This document shows positions 17,439-27,189 of a stretch of 64,000 nucleotides of DNA, in pieces. A program made the position numbers and the translations under genes. Numbering within the stretch: position 1 is the stretch's first letter; each line of letters opens with the position of its first letter. Below the pieces are notes generated by a model, which saw only the letters and a program-made list of their open reading frames with translations, was not told the origin of the DNA and did not search any database. The stretch lies in the NCBI GenBank assembly GCA_949283375.1, contig CASDSM010000031.1, positions 38,406 to 102,405 of the forward strand, written 5' to 3'. This DNA is from an uncultured Eubacteriales bacterium (GTDB lineage Bacteria; Bacillota; Clostridia; Oscillospirales; Oscillospiraceae).

Positions 17439-18149
17439 ATGCTTCGAGTCGCCCTGGTGGAGGACGATCCGGTCTATGTCCGGCAGCTCCAGGACTATCT
17501 GGACAGATACGGGAGGTCGATTGGGGAGAAGATCGTTGTCACCTGCTTTTCCGATGGGGACGAGATCGCCATCGGCTATAAGGCGGAGTACGACATCATC
17601 CTCATGGACATCGAGATGGGCTTTATGGACGGCATGACCGCCGCCGAGGAGATCCGCAAGCTGGACACCGAGGTGGTCATCATCTTCATCACCAACATGC
17701 CCCAGTACGCCATCCGCGGCTACGCGGTGGACGCCCTGGACTATGTGCTCAAGCCGGTCTCCTATTACGCCTTCACCCAGCGCATCGAGCGGGCGCTCGG
17801 GCGTATGCGGCGGCGGAGCGCGCGTTATCTCTATGTCACCGGGAAGGAGGGCACCCAGAAGCTGGAGTTCTCCCGCATCTGCTTCGTGGAGGTGGACGGG
17901 CGCCGGCTGATCTACCACACGCTGGACGGGGAGATCACCGCCGCCGGCACCATGAAGGAGGCGGAGAGCAGCCTGGACAGCAAGATGTTCTTCCGCTGCA
18001 ACAAGGGCTATCTGGTCAATCTGGAGCAGGTGGACCGCATCCGCGAGGACAGCGCCGTCGTCGGCGGTCAGGAGGTGCAGATCAGCCGCTCGAAGAAGAA
18101 GGCCTTTCTGGACGCCCTGAACAACTATATCAACGAGGTGGGCAAATGA
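17439..18149 (+). CDS. LytTR response regulator (AgrA/VirR type)
   Basis: The 236-residue regulator has a receiver domain (1-120) with E8-D9-D10, phospho-acceptor D57 in IILMDIEMG, and KPVS. A LytTR DNA-binding domain (about 130-232) follows, with FVEVDGRRLIYHT and RCNKGYLVNLEQVDRI. LytTR proteins bind paired 9-bp direct repeats and usually control surface, transport or virulence functions. The gene overlaps the histidine kinase by four bases (ATGA), so they are translationally coupled. The nearest downstream targets are the rhamnosidase operon and a LytSR/Agr-type sensor with many membrane spans is its partner. No AgrD-like peptide gene is visible nearby. Confidence 0.93.
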   Translation: MLRVALVEDDPVYVRQLQDYLDRYGRSIGEKIVVTCFSDGDEIAIGYKAEYDIILMDIEMGFMDGMTAAEEIRKLDTEVVIIFITNMPQYAIRGYAVDALDYVLKPVSYYAFTQRIERALGRMRRRSARYLYVTGKEGTQKLEFSRICFVEVDGRRLIYHTLDGEITAAGTMKEAESSLDSKMFFRCNKGYLVNLEQVDRIREDSAVVGGQEVQISRSKKKAFLDALNNYINEVGK

Positions 18150-19477
18150 GCCCGGAACTCCAGAATATCCCGCCTATCTGGACGGTGACCGCCCACTGGA
18201 TGGCCTATCTGCTCTACCTCCTGCTCCTCCCCCGGCGGGAAAAGGGGTGGAAGTTCTGGCTCACGCTGCTGCTCCTCTTTGCCGCGCAGGCGGTCTTCCT
18301 CCAGCACACCGGATACTATGACGGGCTGCTCTTCAACCTGGCGATGGGCACGCTCGCCCTCTCCACCTTCCTGCCCTTCGCCCTGTTGAGCCGCACCTGG
18401 TGGACCAACCGGGTGTATTACTGCGCCCGGGCCTTTATTCTGGGCGGCTTCACCGCCTCTCTGGCCTGGCAGCTGGAGGTCTTCCTCGCCCCGAGTCTCC
18501 CCGCGCTGAACCATCCCGTGGGGCAGAGCCTGTTTATGCTCTCCCTCTACTGCCTGACGATGGGGGGCATGCTTCTGCTCGAGCGGGGCCACCGGGAGGA
18601 GATCGCGGAGATGCCGGTCTCCACCCTCTCCAGCGCCGCCGTCACCCTGATCGCCTTTATCATCTATGTGCTCAGCAGCCTGAGCTTCACCTCGCTGGAG
18701 ACGCCCTTTGGCGGCTCCACCTATGCCGAGGCGTTCAATATCCGCACGATGGTCTATCTGGGAGGGGTGGCCATTCTCTACGCCTATCACCTCCAGCTCT
18801 GCGACTCACACGCGCGCACCGAGGTGGACGCCCTGCAAAGCATGCTGGAGATGCAGTATGCCAACTACCGCCTCAGCCAGGAGTCCATCGACCTGGTGAA
18901 CCGGAAGTACCATGACCTCAAGCACCAGATCGCCGTCCTCCGGGCGGGCATCGGCGCGGAGCAGAAGCTGGAGTATCTCGACCGGATGGAGCGGGAGATC
19001 AGTGCCTACGAGGCCCAGAACAAGACGGGCAACAAGGTGCTCGACACCATCCTCACCAGCAAGAGCCTCCTCTGTCAGGACCAGGACATCCGCCTCACCT
19101 GCGTCGCCGACGGCGCGGCGCTCGACTTCATGGACGTGATGGACCTCAGCACCCTCTTCGGAAACGCCCTGGACAACGCGATGGAGAGCGTGGCCAAGCT
19201 GCCCGACCCGGAGGAGCGGTTGATCCACCTCTCCGTCGCCCGGCAGAAGGGCTTCCTGCGCATCCGGGTGGAGAACCGGTGCAGCACCGCTCTGGTCACC
19301 GGCAAGAGCCTGCCCCGGACCACCAAGGCGGATTCCCGCTTCCACGGCTACGGCCTCAAGAGCATCCGCCACACGGCGGAGAAGTACGGCGGCTCCGCCA
19401 CCGTCCGCGCGGAGAACGGATGGTTCGAGCTGCGTGTGCTCATCCCGCTGGACGAGGAGAAAACAGAAGATAAATGA
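18146..19477 (+). CDS. GHKL sensor histidine kinase (AgrC-like)
   Basis: The 443-residue kinase has six or seven N-terminal membrane segments (about 10-220), a coiled-coil linker, the H-box YHDLKHQIAVL (H256 the likely phospho-site) and a GHKL ATPase domain. The latter contains LFGNALDNAMES (N-box, about 341-352) and GYGLKSIRHTAEKYGG (G-box). This is the AgrC-type HPK10 architecture that pairs with LytTR regulators; relatives sense peptides, sugars or membrane state. It begins inside the end of the regulator gene. A terminator follows directly, so the kinase closes the operon. Confidence 0.92.
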   Translation: MSPELQNIPPIWTVTAHWMAYLLYLLLLPRREKGWKFWLTLLLLFAAQAVFLQHTGYYDGLLFNLAMGTLALSTFLPFALLSRTWWTNRVYYCARAFILGGFTASLAWQLEVFLAPSLPALNHPVGQSLFMLSLYCLTMGGMLLLERGHREEIAEMPVSTLSSAAVTLIAFIIYVLSSLSFTSLETPFGGSTYAEAFNIRTMVYLGGVAILYAYHLQLCDSHARTEVDALQSMLEMQYANYRLSQESIDLVNRKYHDLKHQIAVLRAGIGAEQKLEYLDRMEREISAYEAQNKTGNKVLDTILTSKSLLCQDQDIRLTCVADGAALDFMDVMDLSTLFGNALDNAMESVAKLPDPEERLIHLSVARQKGFLRIRVENRCSTALVTGKSLPRTTKADSRFHGYGLKSIRHTAEKYGGSATVRAENGWFELRVLIPLDEEKTEDK

Positions 19478-19509
19478 CTGACCGGAACGCGATGCGCGCC
19501 GGCGAGAAG

Positions 19510-19553
19510 GCCCCTGGAACTGGCGATTTGCCAGAGTTCCGGGGGCTTTCTTT
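19510..19553 (+). terminator. Terminator after the histidine kinase
   Basis: GCCCCTGGAACT (19510-19521) pairs with AGTTCCGGGGGC (19535-19546) with one wobble, then TTTCTTTAT. The remaining leader up to 19766 holds no gene; a weak TTGGTA-N19-TAAGAT (19614-19644) could start the rhamnosidase transcript. Confidence 0.85.
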
Positions 19554-19766
19554 ATGCAATCTGCACATGGGGACCCCCGGATTATGCGCCCAAAACGACG
19601 GATTGCGCGGTTTTTGGTAAAAATGGGAAAAAGGATGCTAAGATATGTTTTAGAAAAAGCGTTCATGAAACGGAGGGGGATGGAAGGCGCGGGCCGGCCC
19701 TGCGCCCAACGCCGATCCGGTCCGGCCGCCCCGTCCGGCGGCATCGTGAGAGAAAAGGAGGAACCC

Positions 19767-22325
19767 ATGCTGAAAATCACCCGTTTTACCGTAGAAAACC
19801 TCACCTCCGGCTGCGTCACCGACCTGGCGCACCCCCGCTTCTCCTTCGCCCTGGAGAGCGATGGGAAGAATGTGACTCTGGAAAAGGCGGTCATCCAGGT
19901 GGGGGAGTGGAGCACGGAGACCCGGGAGCAGATCGCCGTCGCCTATGACGGCCCCGTTCTCCAGCCCTTCACCGGCTATACCGCCACCGTCACCGCCACC
20001 GACAGCCGGGGGGAGACCGCCGAGGCCAGCCTCACCTTTGAGACCGGGCGGATGGAGCTCCCCTGGGCCGGGGAGTGGATCTCTGACCCCGCCTTCCGGT
20101 TCACGGAAAAGAAGGTCTCGCCCGTCCCCATGGTCTTCCGCAGGGAGGTCCGGACGGCCAGGCCCATCGCCCGGGCGCGCATCTACGCCACCGCCATGGG
20201 CATCTATGAGCTGACCCTCAACGGGGAGAAGGTGGGCAGCCAGTACTTCGCCCCCGGCTTCACCTCCTACGCCTCCCACCTGCAATATCAGACCTATGAC
20301 GTCACCGGCATGCTCACCGGAGAGGACACCCTCTGCGCGGTGGTGGCCGGCGGCTGGGCGGTGGGCGCCTTCGTCTTCACCCGGAAGAACCGGGTGACCG
20401 CCGACCGGCAGGCCCTCCTGCTCGAGCTGCGCATCACCTACGCCGACGGCAGCGAGGAGGTCATCGGCACCGACGGGAGCTGGCAGGTCACCGAGGAGAG
20501 CGGCTACCGGATGGCCGACCTCTACGATGGCGAGACCTATGACGCCACGGTGGACCCCGGCCAGATCTCCTGGCGGAAGGCCGGGCCGGAGAAGCTCCGC
20601 GTCTCGCCCAAAATCACGGCGGACTACGGGGCCCCCGTCCGGGCGCAGGAGGAGCTGCGGCCCATCTCCTGTGAGCGCCTGCCCTCCGGCGAGCGGATCT
20701 ACGACTTTGGCCAGAACTTCGCCGGCGTGGTCCGGCTCAAGCTGAACGGGAAGCGGGGGCAGAAGGTGACCGTCCGCCACGCCGAGATCTTGAACCCGGA
20801 CGGCACGCTCAACACCGCCTTCCTCCGCACCGCCAAGGCGACGGCGACCTACATCTGCCGCGACGGCGCGCAGGAGTACTCCCCCCGGCTGACCTACATG
20901 GGCTTTCGCTATATCAGCGTGGAGGGAATCGAGGAGGAACAGGTGGAGGTCTCCGCCCTCGCCCTCTACTCCGACCTGGAGCAGACCGGCGCTTTTTCCT
21001 GTTCCAACCAGATGCTCAACCAGCTTCAGAGCAACATCGTCTGGGGGGCCAAGTCCAACTTTGTGGACATCCCCACCGACTGCCCTCAGCGGGACGAGCG
21101 GATGGGCTGGACGGGGGATATCGCCGTGTTCGCCCCCACCGCCTGCTACAACTTTGACATGAGCCGCTTCCTGGAAAAGTGGCTGCTCGACGTCAAGGCG
21201 GAGCAGCTCCCCACCGGCGGCATCCCCAACACGGTGCCGGTGCAGGGCTACGGATTCCCCGCCACCATGCCCTCCATGGCGATCGACTGGTGGGGGGATG
21301 CCTGCGTGCTCGTCCCCTGGGCGGAGTATCAGGCCCGGGGAGACGTGGAGATCCTCCGCAAGCTCTACCCCACCATGAAGCGCTATATCAAGGCCTGCAA
21401 GTGGTGGGCCGGCCTCTTTGGCACGGGGAAGAAGAAGTACATCTGGCATACCCCCTCCGTCCTCCACTTCGGCGACTGGGTGGCCCCGGATGTGCCCAAG
21501 ATGTCCCAGTGGCAGGCCCGGAGCAAGTGGACCGCCACCGCCAGCCTGTGCAACACGAGCGCCGTCGCCGCCCAGGTGGCGGAGATCCTGGGGGAGGCGG
21601 AGGATGCCGCCTACTACCGCGACCTGAGCGCGAAGGTGGCGGACGCCTACTGCTCCGTCTTCACCGACGGGAGGGGCAAGCTGCTCGAGGAGTTCCAGAC
21701 CGCCTACGTCCTGCCGCTGCACCTGAAGATGTTCCCCACGGAGGAGGTCCAGCGCGCCGCGGCGGAGAATCTCGCCCGGCTGGCGGCGAAGGGGGACTAC
21801 TGCATCGGCACCGGCTTCCCCGGCACCCCCTACATCCTCTTTGCCCTCACGGACAACGGCCAGAAGGAGACCGCCTACCGGATGCTGATGAACACGAAGT
21901 GCCCCTCCTGGCTCTACGAGGTGAAGGTGGGGGCCACCACCATCTGGGAGCGCTGGGACGGCCTGGACGAGAACGGGGTCTGCCCCATCGGGGACGACGG
22001 CACCGACATGATGATCTCCTACAACCACTACGCCAGCGGGGCGGTGGGCGACTTCCTCTACCGCCGCATCGCGGGCATCGAGCCGGCGGCGCCGGGCTAC
22101 AGGACCTTCCGCATCCGCCCCGTCCCCGGCGGCGGGCTGACCTGGGCCAGGGGGAGCGTCAACACCCCCTACGGCGAGATCCGCTCGGAGTGGAAGATGC
22201 AGGACGGCCGCTTTGCCATCCGCATCCAGGTGCCGGTGAACACCCGCTGCGAGCTCACCCTCCCGGACGGCAGCACACAGACCTATGGCAGCGGCAGCTA
22301 TGACTGCGTCTGCCGCATCTCCTGA
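19767..22325 (+). CDS. GH78 alpha-L-rhamnosidase
   Basis: The enzyme removes terminal alpha-L-rhamnose from glycosides such as flavonoid rutinosides or rhamnose-containing polysaccharides. The 852-residue protein has N-terminal beta-sandwich domains (about 1-330, including LTLNGEKVGSQYFAPGFTSY), then the (alpha/alpha)6 catalytic barrel with the diagnostic DCPQRDERMGWTGD (about residues 433-446, carrying general-acid residues). HFGDWVAPD and ATTIWERWDG follow, and a C-terminal beta-sandwich (from about 760) ends it. There is no signal peptide, so it acts in the cytoplasm on imported glycosides. AAAAGGAGG precedes ATG 19767. The sugar symporter starts 24 bases after the stop. Confidence 0.94.
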   Translation: MLKITRFTVENLTSGCVTDLAHPRFSFALESDGKNVTLEKAVIQVGEWSTETREQIAVAYDGPVLQPFTGYTATVTATDSRGETAEASLTFETGRMELPWAGEWISDPAFRFTEKKVSPVPMVFRREVRTARPIARARIYATAMGIYELTLNGEKVGSQYFAPGFTSYASHLQYQTYDVTGMLTGEDTLCAVVAGGWAVGAFVFTRKNRVTADRQALLLELRITYADGSEEVIGTDGSWQVTEESGYRMADLYDGETYDATVDPGQISWRKAGPEKLRVSPKITADYGAPVRAQEELRPISCERLPSGERIYDFGQNFAGVVRLKLNGKRGQKVTVRHAEILNPDGTLNTAFLRTAKATATYICRDGAQEYSPRLTYMGFRYISVEGIEEEQVEVSALALYSDLEQTGAFSCSNQMLNQLQSNIVWGAKSNFVDIPTDCPQRDERMGWTGDIAVFAPTACYNFDMSRFLEKWLLDVKAEQLPTGGIPNTVPVQGYGFPATMPSMAIDWWGDACVLVPWAEYQARGDVEILRKLYPTMKRYIKACKWWAGLFGTGKKKYIWHTPSVLHFGDWVAPDVPKMSQWQARSKWTATASLCNTSAVAAQVAEILGEAEDAAYYRDLSAKVADAYCSVFTDGRGKLLEEFQTAYVLPLHLKMFPTEEVQRAAAENLARLAAKGDYCIGTGFPGTPYILFALTDNGQKETAYRMLMNTKCPSWLYEVKVGATTIWERWDGLDENGVCPIGDDGTDMMISYNHYASGAVGDFLYRRIAGIEPAAPGYRTFRIRPVPGGGLTWARGSVNTPYGEIRSEWKMQDGRFAIRIQVPVNTRCELTLPDGSTQTYGSGSYDCVCRIS

Positions 22326-22349
22326 CAAAAGAAAGAGAGGCTCACGACC

Positions 22350-23816
22350 ATGCAAAGCAAATCCAACTTCTGGAGCACACCGCTGACCAGCTCCCGCATC
22401 AAGAGCGCGGATGTGAAGCTGCCGGAGATGCTGCTCGGCTACTTCATCGGCCCCTTCGGCGCGCTGCTCTCCTCCGGCATCTTCACCAGCATCCTGCAAA
22501 ACTACTTCACCGACGTCCTCAAGCTGGACCTCACCTTCCTGACCACCCTCCAGCTCTTCTCCACCATCCTGATCGTGGCGGCCAACCTGGTGGTCGGACA
22601 GCTCATCGAGCGGACGCGCGCCCTGGCGGGCAAGGCCCGGCCCTGGATTTTGCTCTCCGCGCTGACCCTCTCCGTCTCCAGCGTGCTGATGTTCATCGTC
22701 CCCTTTGAGGGCGTGGCCAAGATGGTGTGGATCGCCGTGGCCTATAACCTCTACTACGCGGTGGCCTATCCCATCTACAACACCGCCAACTCCACCCTCA
22801 TCCCTGTCTCCACCCGCAACAGCCAGCAGCGCGGCGCGCTGGCCTCCTTCACCAATGTGGCGGGCCTCGCGGACATGGGCGTCGGCTCCATGATCTTCCC
22901 CATGCTGGTCTCTTTCGCCCTGAAGGAGAACCAGGGCACCTGGTTCCTCGCCATGCTGGCGGTGGCCGTCTTCACCGCCCTCACCGTCTACCTCCAGTTC
23001 ATGTTCACCCGTGAGAGAGTCACCGAGGAGACGCTGAACGCCTCCGCCGCCGGGGCGGAGAGCAAGCCCTCCGTCTCCCTCGGCGCGCAGCTCAAGGCGG
23101 TGACCGGCGAGCGCTGGTGGTGGATCGTCATCCTCTTCTACCTGATCTTCCAGTGCTCCGGCGCGATCAAGAACGGGTCCATGTCCTTCTTCTGCAAGTG
23201 GGTGCTGGACAACACCTTCTTCGGCTCCGCCGACGCCTGGGGCGCCTCCCAGTCCCTGCTCAGCCTGCTCGGCGCCATCCCGATGGCGGTGGCCGCCGCC
23301 TTTGTGGTGCCCCTCTCCAACAAGTTCGGCAAGCGCCCGGTGGTTTTCGCCGGTATGATCGTCGGCGTGGCCGGCGGCGTGATCGCCGGTCTCGGCAATG
23401 GGCAGATCATCCCCGTCGCCGTGGGCGTGGCCCTCAAGTGCTTCGGCTCCGCCCCCGCCTGCTATGTGATCCTCGCCATGCTGGCCGATGTCATTGACCA
23501 TATCGAGTACACCAGCGGCATCCGCACCGACGGGCTGACGATGTCCATCTACAGCTCCATCATGGTGGCCGCCACCCCCATCTGCAACGCCATCTTCAGC
23601 GCCATCCTGAACGCCAGCGGCTATGACCAGGCCGCCGACGTGGCCCTGGGCACCGCCGCCCAGACCGCCGGGGTGCAGGCCGCCATCACCACCAGCTATA
23701 TCTGGGTGGAGACCGCAGCCTACGCCGTCTGCGCCGTGCTTATCTTCCTCTTCACGGTGGAGAAAAACCTGCCCCAGGAGCAGGCGGAGATCGCCGCGCG
23801 CAAGGGCGGCAAGTGA
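22350..23816 (+). CDS. GPH-family glycoside:cation symporter
   Basis: The 488-residue protein has about 12 transmembrane segments and belongs to the glycoside-pentoside-hexuronide:cation symporter family (MelB/XynB-like MFS). It shows the opening LPEMLLGYFIGPFGALLSSG, an ERTRALAGKARPWIL cytoplasmic loop and the characteristic LADVIDHIEYTSGIRTDG segment (about 380-397). The C-terminal loop is acidic and hydrophilic. It follows the rhamnosidase by 24 bases and should import its substrate: with an intracellular GH78, a rhamnosyl oligosaccharide or glycoside. The cation is not predictable here. Confidence 0.92.
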   Translation: MQSKSNFWSTPLTSSRIKSADVKLPEMLLGYFIGPFGALLSSGIFTSILQNYFTDVLKLDLTFLTTLQLFSTILIVAANLVVGQLIERTRALAGKARPWILLSALTLSVSSVLMFIVPFEGVAKMVWIAVAYNLYYAVAYPIYNTANSTLIPVSTRNSQQRGALASFTNVAGLADMGVGSMIFPMLVSFALKENQGTWFLAMLAVAVFTALTVYLQFMFTRERVTEETLNASAAGAESKPSVSLGAQLKAVTGERWWWIVILFYLIFQCSGAIKNGSMSFFCKWVLDNTFFGSADAWGASQSLLSLLGAIPMAVAAAFVVPLSNKFGKRPVVFAGMIVGVAGGVIAGLGNGQIIPVAVGVALKCFGSAPACYVILAMLADVIDHIEYTSGIRTDGLTMSIYSSIMVAATPICNAIFSAILNASGYDQAADVALGTAAQTAGVQAAITTSYIWVETAAYAVCAVLIFLFTVEKNLPQEQAEIAARKGGK

Positions 23817-23942
23817 TCCCATGAAGCATCGCCGGGCCCGGCCTGACAGGGAGGAACGGGCGGACCCGGCGTGTGGATAACAGGGGAATCGCTGACCCCG
23901 TCGTCTTCGGCTCAGCGGCGGATCTTTTGCCCCATCCGTGCC

Positions 23943-23988
23943 GTTGGAAAACCGGGGAATACACAAAGTATTCCCTCGTTTTCCCAAC
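23943..23988. repeat. Imperfect long hairpin between symporter and GH3 genes
   Basis: About 20 bases (GTTGGAAAAC...GGGGAATAC, from 23943) pair with GTATTCCC...CCCAAC (23968-23988) around ACAAA. There is no T tract, so it may be a processing/stability structure or operator rather than a terminator. Confidence 0.55.
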
Positions 23989-24066
23989 GTTCGCCTGGAA
24001 CAAAATCTCTCGCCGTCAGCTCTCGCCGATGGGATCAGCGCTTCCCAAAAGATTAGGAGGTAACAC

Positions 24067-27000
24067 ATGAAAGACACAAGCAAGAAGAGTGGCCGCGCCG
24101 CTCAGCGCCGCTGGCGCGGTCTCACCGCCGTCACGGCGTCCCTGCTGGCCCTGGCCCTCACCGGACAGGTGATCGTCGGCGGTTTCCGGACGGACATCGA
24201 CAAGTTCCTGGGCACCCAGAGCACGATGGTGGTCACGGACGAGGACGCCGACACCGGCGATGCCTACACCTATCAGTCCGACTACTCCAGCACCACCGAG
24301 CTGCTCGACGCGATCGAGGACCTCGGCGAGCGGATGAACGAGGAGGGCAGCGTCCTGCTCAAGAACAACGGCGCCCTTCCCCTCACCGAGGAGGAGACCC
24401 AGAAGGTGAGCCTGCTCGGCTTCTCCAGCTACTACCCCGTCCGGGGCGGCGACATGGGCTCCAGCTTTGTCGCCAATACCGGCACCGACGCCGACACGGT
24501 GGACCTGGTCCAGGCCCTCACCGCCAAGGGCTTTGCCTTCAACCCCACCCTGCAGGAGATGTATGAGGCCCTGCAGCCCCTCTTCAAGTCCGAGGTGGAG
24601 AGCTGGGGCGGCGTGATCGAGTACAACAACATCGTGGCCCCCGCCATCGGCGGCGTCTTCACCAGCAAGGAGCCCTCCCAGGCCGCGATGGACGGGGAGA
24701 ACGCCTCCTGGCGGGACACCCTGGCCGAGTACAACGTGATGGTGGTCACCATCGCCCGCTCCGGCGGCGAGAACCGGGACTACACCCCCGGCACTGCCGG
24801 CGTGGACCCCACCCAGGACCTGAACCAGACCGATCCTCTGGGCCTCTCCGACGATGAGCGGGATCTGATCCAGGCTGCCATCGATGCCAAGGAGGCCAAC
24901 GGCGGCAAGGTCATCGTCCTGCTCAACAACTCCAGCGCCATGGAGATCCAGGAGCTGGCGGACAACGAGGGCGTGGACGCCATCCTGCAGATCGGCCTGC
25001 CCGGCGGCTACGGCTTCTACGGCGTGGCGGACATCCTCTCCGGCGCGGTCAACCCCTCCGGCCACCTCACCGACACCTACGCCGTGGTGAACGCCAACTC
25101 CCCTGCGGCGCAGAACTATGGCAACAACCAGTGGACCAATCCCAACCCGGAGTATTCCATCAACTCTGCCGTGGTGGAGGCCGAGGGCATCTACACCGGC
25201 TACAAGTACTATGAGACCCGCTATGCCGACACCGTTCTGGGCCAGGGCAACGCCTCTGACGCCGTGGGCAGCGCGGACGGCGTGGCCTGGAGCTATGCCA
25301 ATGAGGTCACCTACTCCTTCGGCTATGGCCTGAGCTACACCACCTTCTCCCAGACCCTCGACAGCCTCTCGGTCGACCTGGCGGCCCAGACGGTCACCGC
25401 CACCGTCACCGTCACCAACACCGGCGATGTGGCGGGCAAGGACGCCGTCCAGCTCTACGTCTCCCTCCCGTACACCGACTATGACCGCGAGCATCTGGTG
25501 GAGAAGTCCGCCATCCAGCTCTTGGACTACGCCAAGACGAACGAGCTCCAGCCCGGCGAGAGCCAGACCATCACCATCACCGCCGACGCCCAGAACATGG
25601 CCAGCTGGGACAGCACCTCGGACAACGCCGTGGGCACTCAGGGCTGCTACATCCTGGATGAGGGCGACTACTACTTCTCCATCGGCAACGGCGCGCATGA
25701 GGCGCTCAACAACATTCTGACCGCCCAGGGCAAGACCACTGCCGACGGCATGACCGCCGACGGCGATGCCGCCCAGGTCCAGACCTGGACGCTGGACGCC
25801 TTCGACAACAGTACCTTCGCCTACTCCAGGGCCGGCGTGGCGGTGGAGAACCAGCTGGAGGACATGGATCTGAACTACTGGCTCCCCGACACCGTCACCT
25901 ACCTCTCCCGTCAGGACTGGGCGGGCACCTGGCCTGAGACCTACAAGGACCTCACCGCCACCGACGAGATGCTGGAGATCATGGACAATGACATCTATGT
26001 GATCTCCGCCGACAACGGCGACCCCGCCTCTGTCACCTTCGGCGCGGACAACGGCCTCACCCTGGCCGACCTGAAGGGGGTCACCGACATCAATGACGAG
26101 CGCTGGAGCCTGCTGCTCGACCAGATCACCCTGGAGGAGTGCATGATCCGCACCGGCTTCGGCGGCACGAGCACCAAATCCATCGAGTCCATCATGAGCC
26201 CGGAGACCATCCAGAACGACGGCCCGAACGGCATCTACTCCTACACCCTGGGCCAGTACGCGAACACCAACGCCTCCACCGGCGACCCCTGCGCGGTGGA
26301 CGCCGACGACCCCAACCTGAACTACAAGTTCGGCACCATGTGCAACGAGACCGTCATCGCCCAGACCTTCAGCAAGGAGCTGGCCGGGGAATATGGCCGG
26401 GTCTGCGGCAACTACTCCCTCTGGTCCAACCTGACCATCTACTGGGGCTGCGGCACCAACCTGCACCGCCTGCCCTACAACGCCCGGAACCACGAGTATT
26501 ACTCTGAGGACGCCGTCCTCACTGCCGGGCAGGGCAACGCCTTTGTCCAGGGCGGCATGGCCTATGGCTGCATCGTCGCCCCCAAGCACCTGGCCTTCAA
26601 CGACTCTGAGGTGAACCGTACCGGCGTGGCCACCTTTATGACCGAGCAGCAGGCCCGTGAAAACGAGCTGCGGGGCACCCAGGCCATTGTGGAGAACGGG
26701 GCTCTGGGCCTGATGACCGCCTATAACCGGGTGGGCATCACCCCCAGCAATGCCCATACCGGTCTGATGGTGGATATCCTCCGGGAGGAGTGGGGCTATC
26801 AGGGCCTGGTCACCGAGGACTTCATCCAGGATGCCAACTATGTCTGCCTGAAGGAGGCCGTGATGAACGGCGTCACCATGAGCTGCAACACCGGCGACAA
26901 CACCATCGAGGCGGTGAACGAGAAGTACAGCTACTGGAGCTATGACGCCGTCAGCCAGGACGCCCAGCTTATGGCCGCCCTGAAGCAGGCCATGCTGTGG

Positions 27001-27171
27001 CAGAACTACGCCCTGGCCAACTCCAACGCCCTGGATGGCATGACGTCCGGCTCCCACCTGGTCAGCGTGCGCACCTGGTATGACAACCTGCTGACCGGGA
27101 TGCAGATCGGCTTCGGCGTGCTCACCCTGGCCTGCGCCGCCATGTACGTCAAGTCCGCCAAGAAAGACTGA
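24067..27171 (+). CDS. Membrane-anchored GH3 glycosidase with permuted domain order
   Basis: GH3 enzymes are retaining beta-glycosidases, mostly beta-glucosidases. Here the usual order is reversed. After an N-terminal membrane segment (about 17-40) come the alpha/beta-sandwich (about 75-450, with EGSVLLKNNGALPL) and fibronectin-III-like domain (about 455-560). The TIM barrel is C-terminal (about 690-990), with APKHLAFNDSE and the nucleophile aspartate D918 in GLVTEDFIQD. A last hydrophobic helix (about 1009-1028) and KSAKKD close the 1034-residue protein. Permuted GH3s are known from Ruminococcus albus and Butyrivibrio. The two terminal helices would hold both ends in the membrane with the enzyme outside. 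It lies downstream of the rhamnosidase and symporter, suggesting sequential deglycosylation. Confidence 0.9.
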   Translation: MKDTSKKSGRAAQRRWRGLTAVTASLLALALTGQVIVGGFRTDIDKFLGTQSTMVVTDEDADTGDAYTYQSDYSSTTELLDAIEDLGERMNEEGSVLLKNNGALPLTEEETQKVSLLGFSSYYPVRGGDMGSSFVANTGTDADTVDLVQALTAKGFAFNPTLQEMYEALQPLFKSEVESWGGVIEYNNIVAPAIGGVFTSKEPSQAAMDGENASWRDTLAEYNVMVVTIARSGGENRDYTPGTAGVDPTQDLNQTDPLGLSDDERDLIQAAIDAKEANGGKVIVLLNNSSAMEIQELADNEGVDAILQIGLPGGYGFYGVADILSGAVNPSGHLTDTYAVVNANSPAAQNYGNNQWTNPNPEYSINSAVVEAEGIYTGYKYYETRYADTVLGQGNASDAVGSADGVAWSYANEVTYSFGYGLSYTTFSQTLDSLSVDLAAQTVTATVTVTNTGDVAGKDAVQLYVSLPYTDYDREHLVEKSAIQLLDYAKTNELQPGESQTITITADAQNMASWDSTSDNAVGTQGCYILDEGDYYFSIGNGAHEALNNILTAQGKTTADGMTADGDAAQVQTWTLDAFDNSTFAYSRAGVAVENQLEDMDLNYWLPDTVTYLSRQDWAGTWPETYKDLTATDEMLEIMDNDIYVISADNGDPASVTFGADNGLTLADLKGVTDINDERWSLLLDQITLEECMIRTGFGGTSTKSIESIMSPETIQNDGPNGIYSYTLGQYANTNASTGDPCAVDADDPNLNYKFGTMCNETVIAQTFSKELAGEYGRVCGNYSLWSNLTIYWGCGTNLHRLPYNARNHEYYSEDAVLTAGQGNAFVQGGMAYGCIVAPKHLAFNDSEVNRTGVATFMTEQQARENELRGTQAIVENGALGLMTAYNRVGITPSNAHTGLMVDILREEWGYQGLVTEDFIQDANYVCLKEAVMNGVTMSCNTGDNTIEAVNEKYSYWSYDAVSQDAQLMAALKQAMLWQNYALANSNALDGMTSGSHLVSVRTWYDNLLTGMQIGFGVLTLACAAMYVKSAKKD

Positions 27172-27189
27172 GAACGGAGGTAAGATACC

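Noticed and set aside
18146-19477. Quorum-sensing Agr locus
   Set aside because: The kinase and regulator are AgrC/AgrA-like, but I found no AgrB protease or AgrD peptide gene in either direction.
19650-24083. Open frame of 1477 codons on the minus strand
   Set aside because: It is antisense to the rhamnosidase and GPH genes, whose products are recognisable; the translation has no domain.
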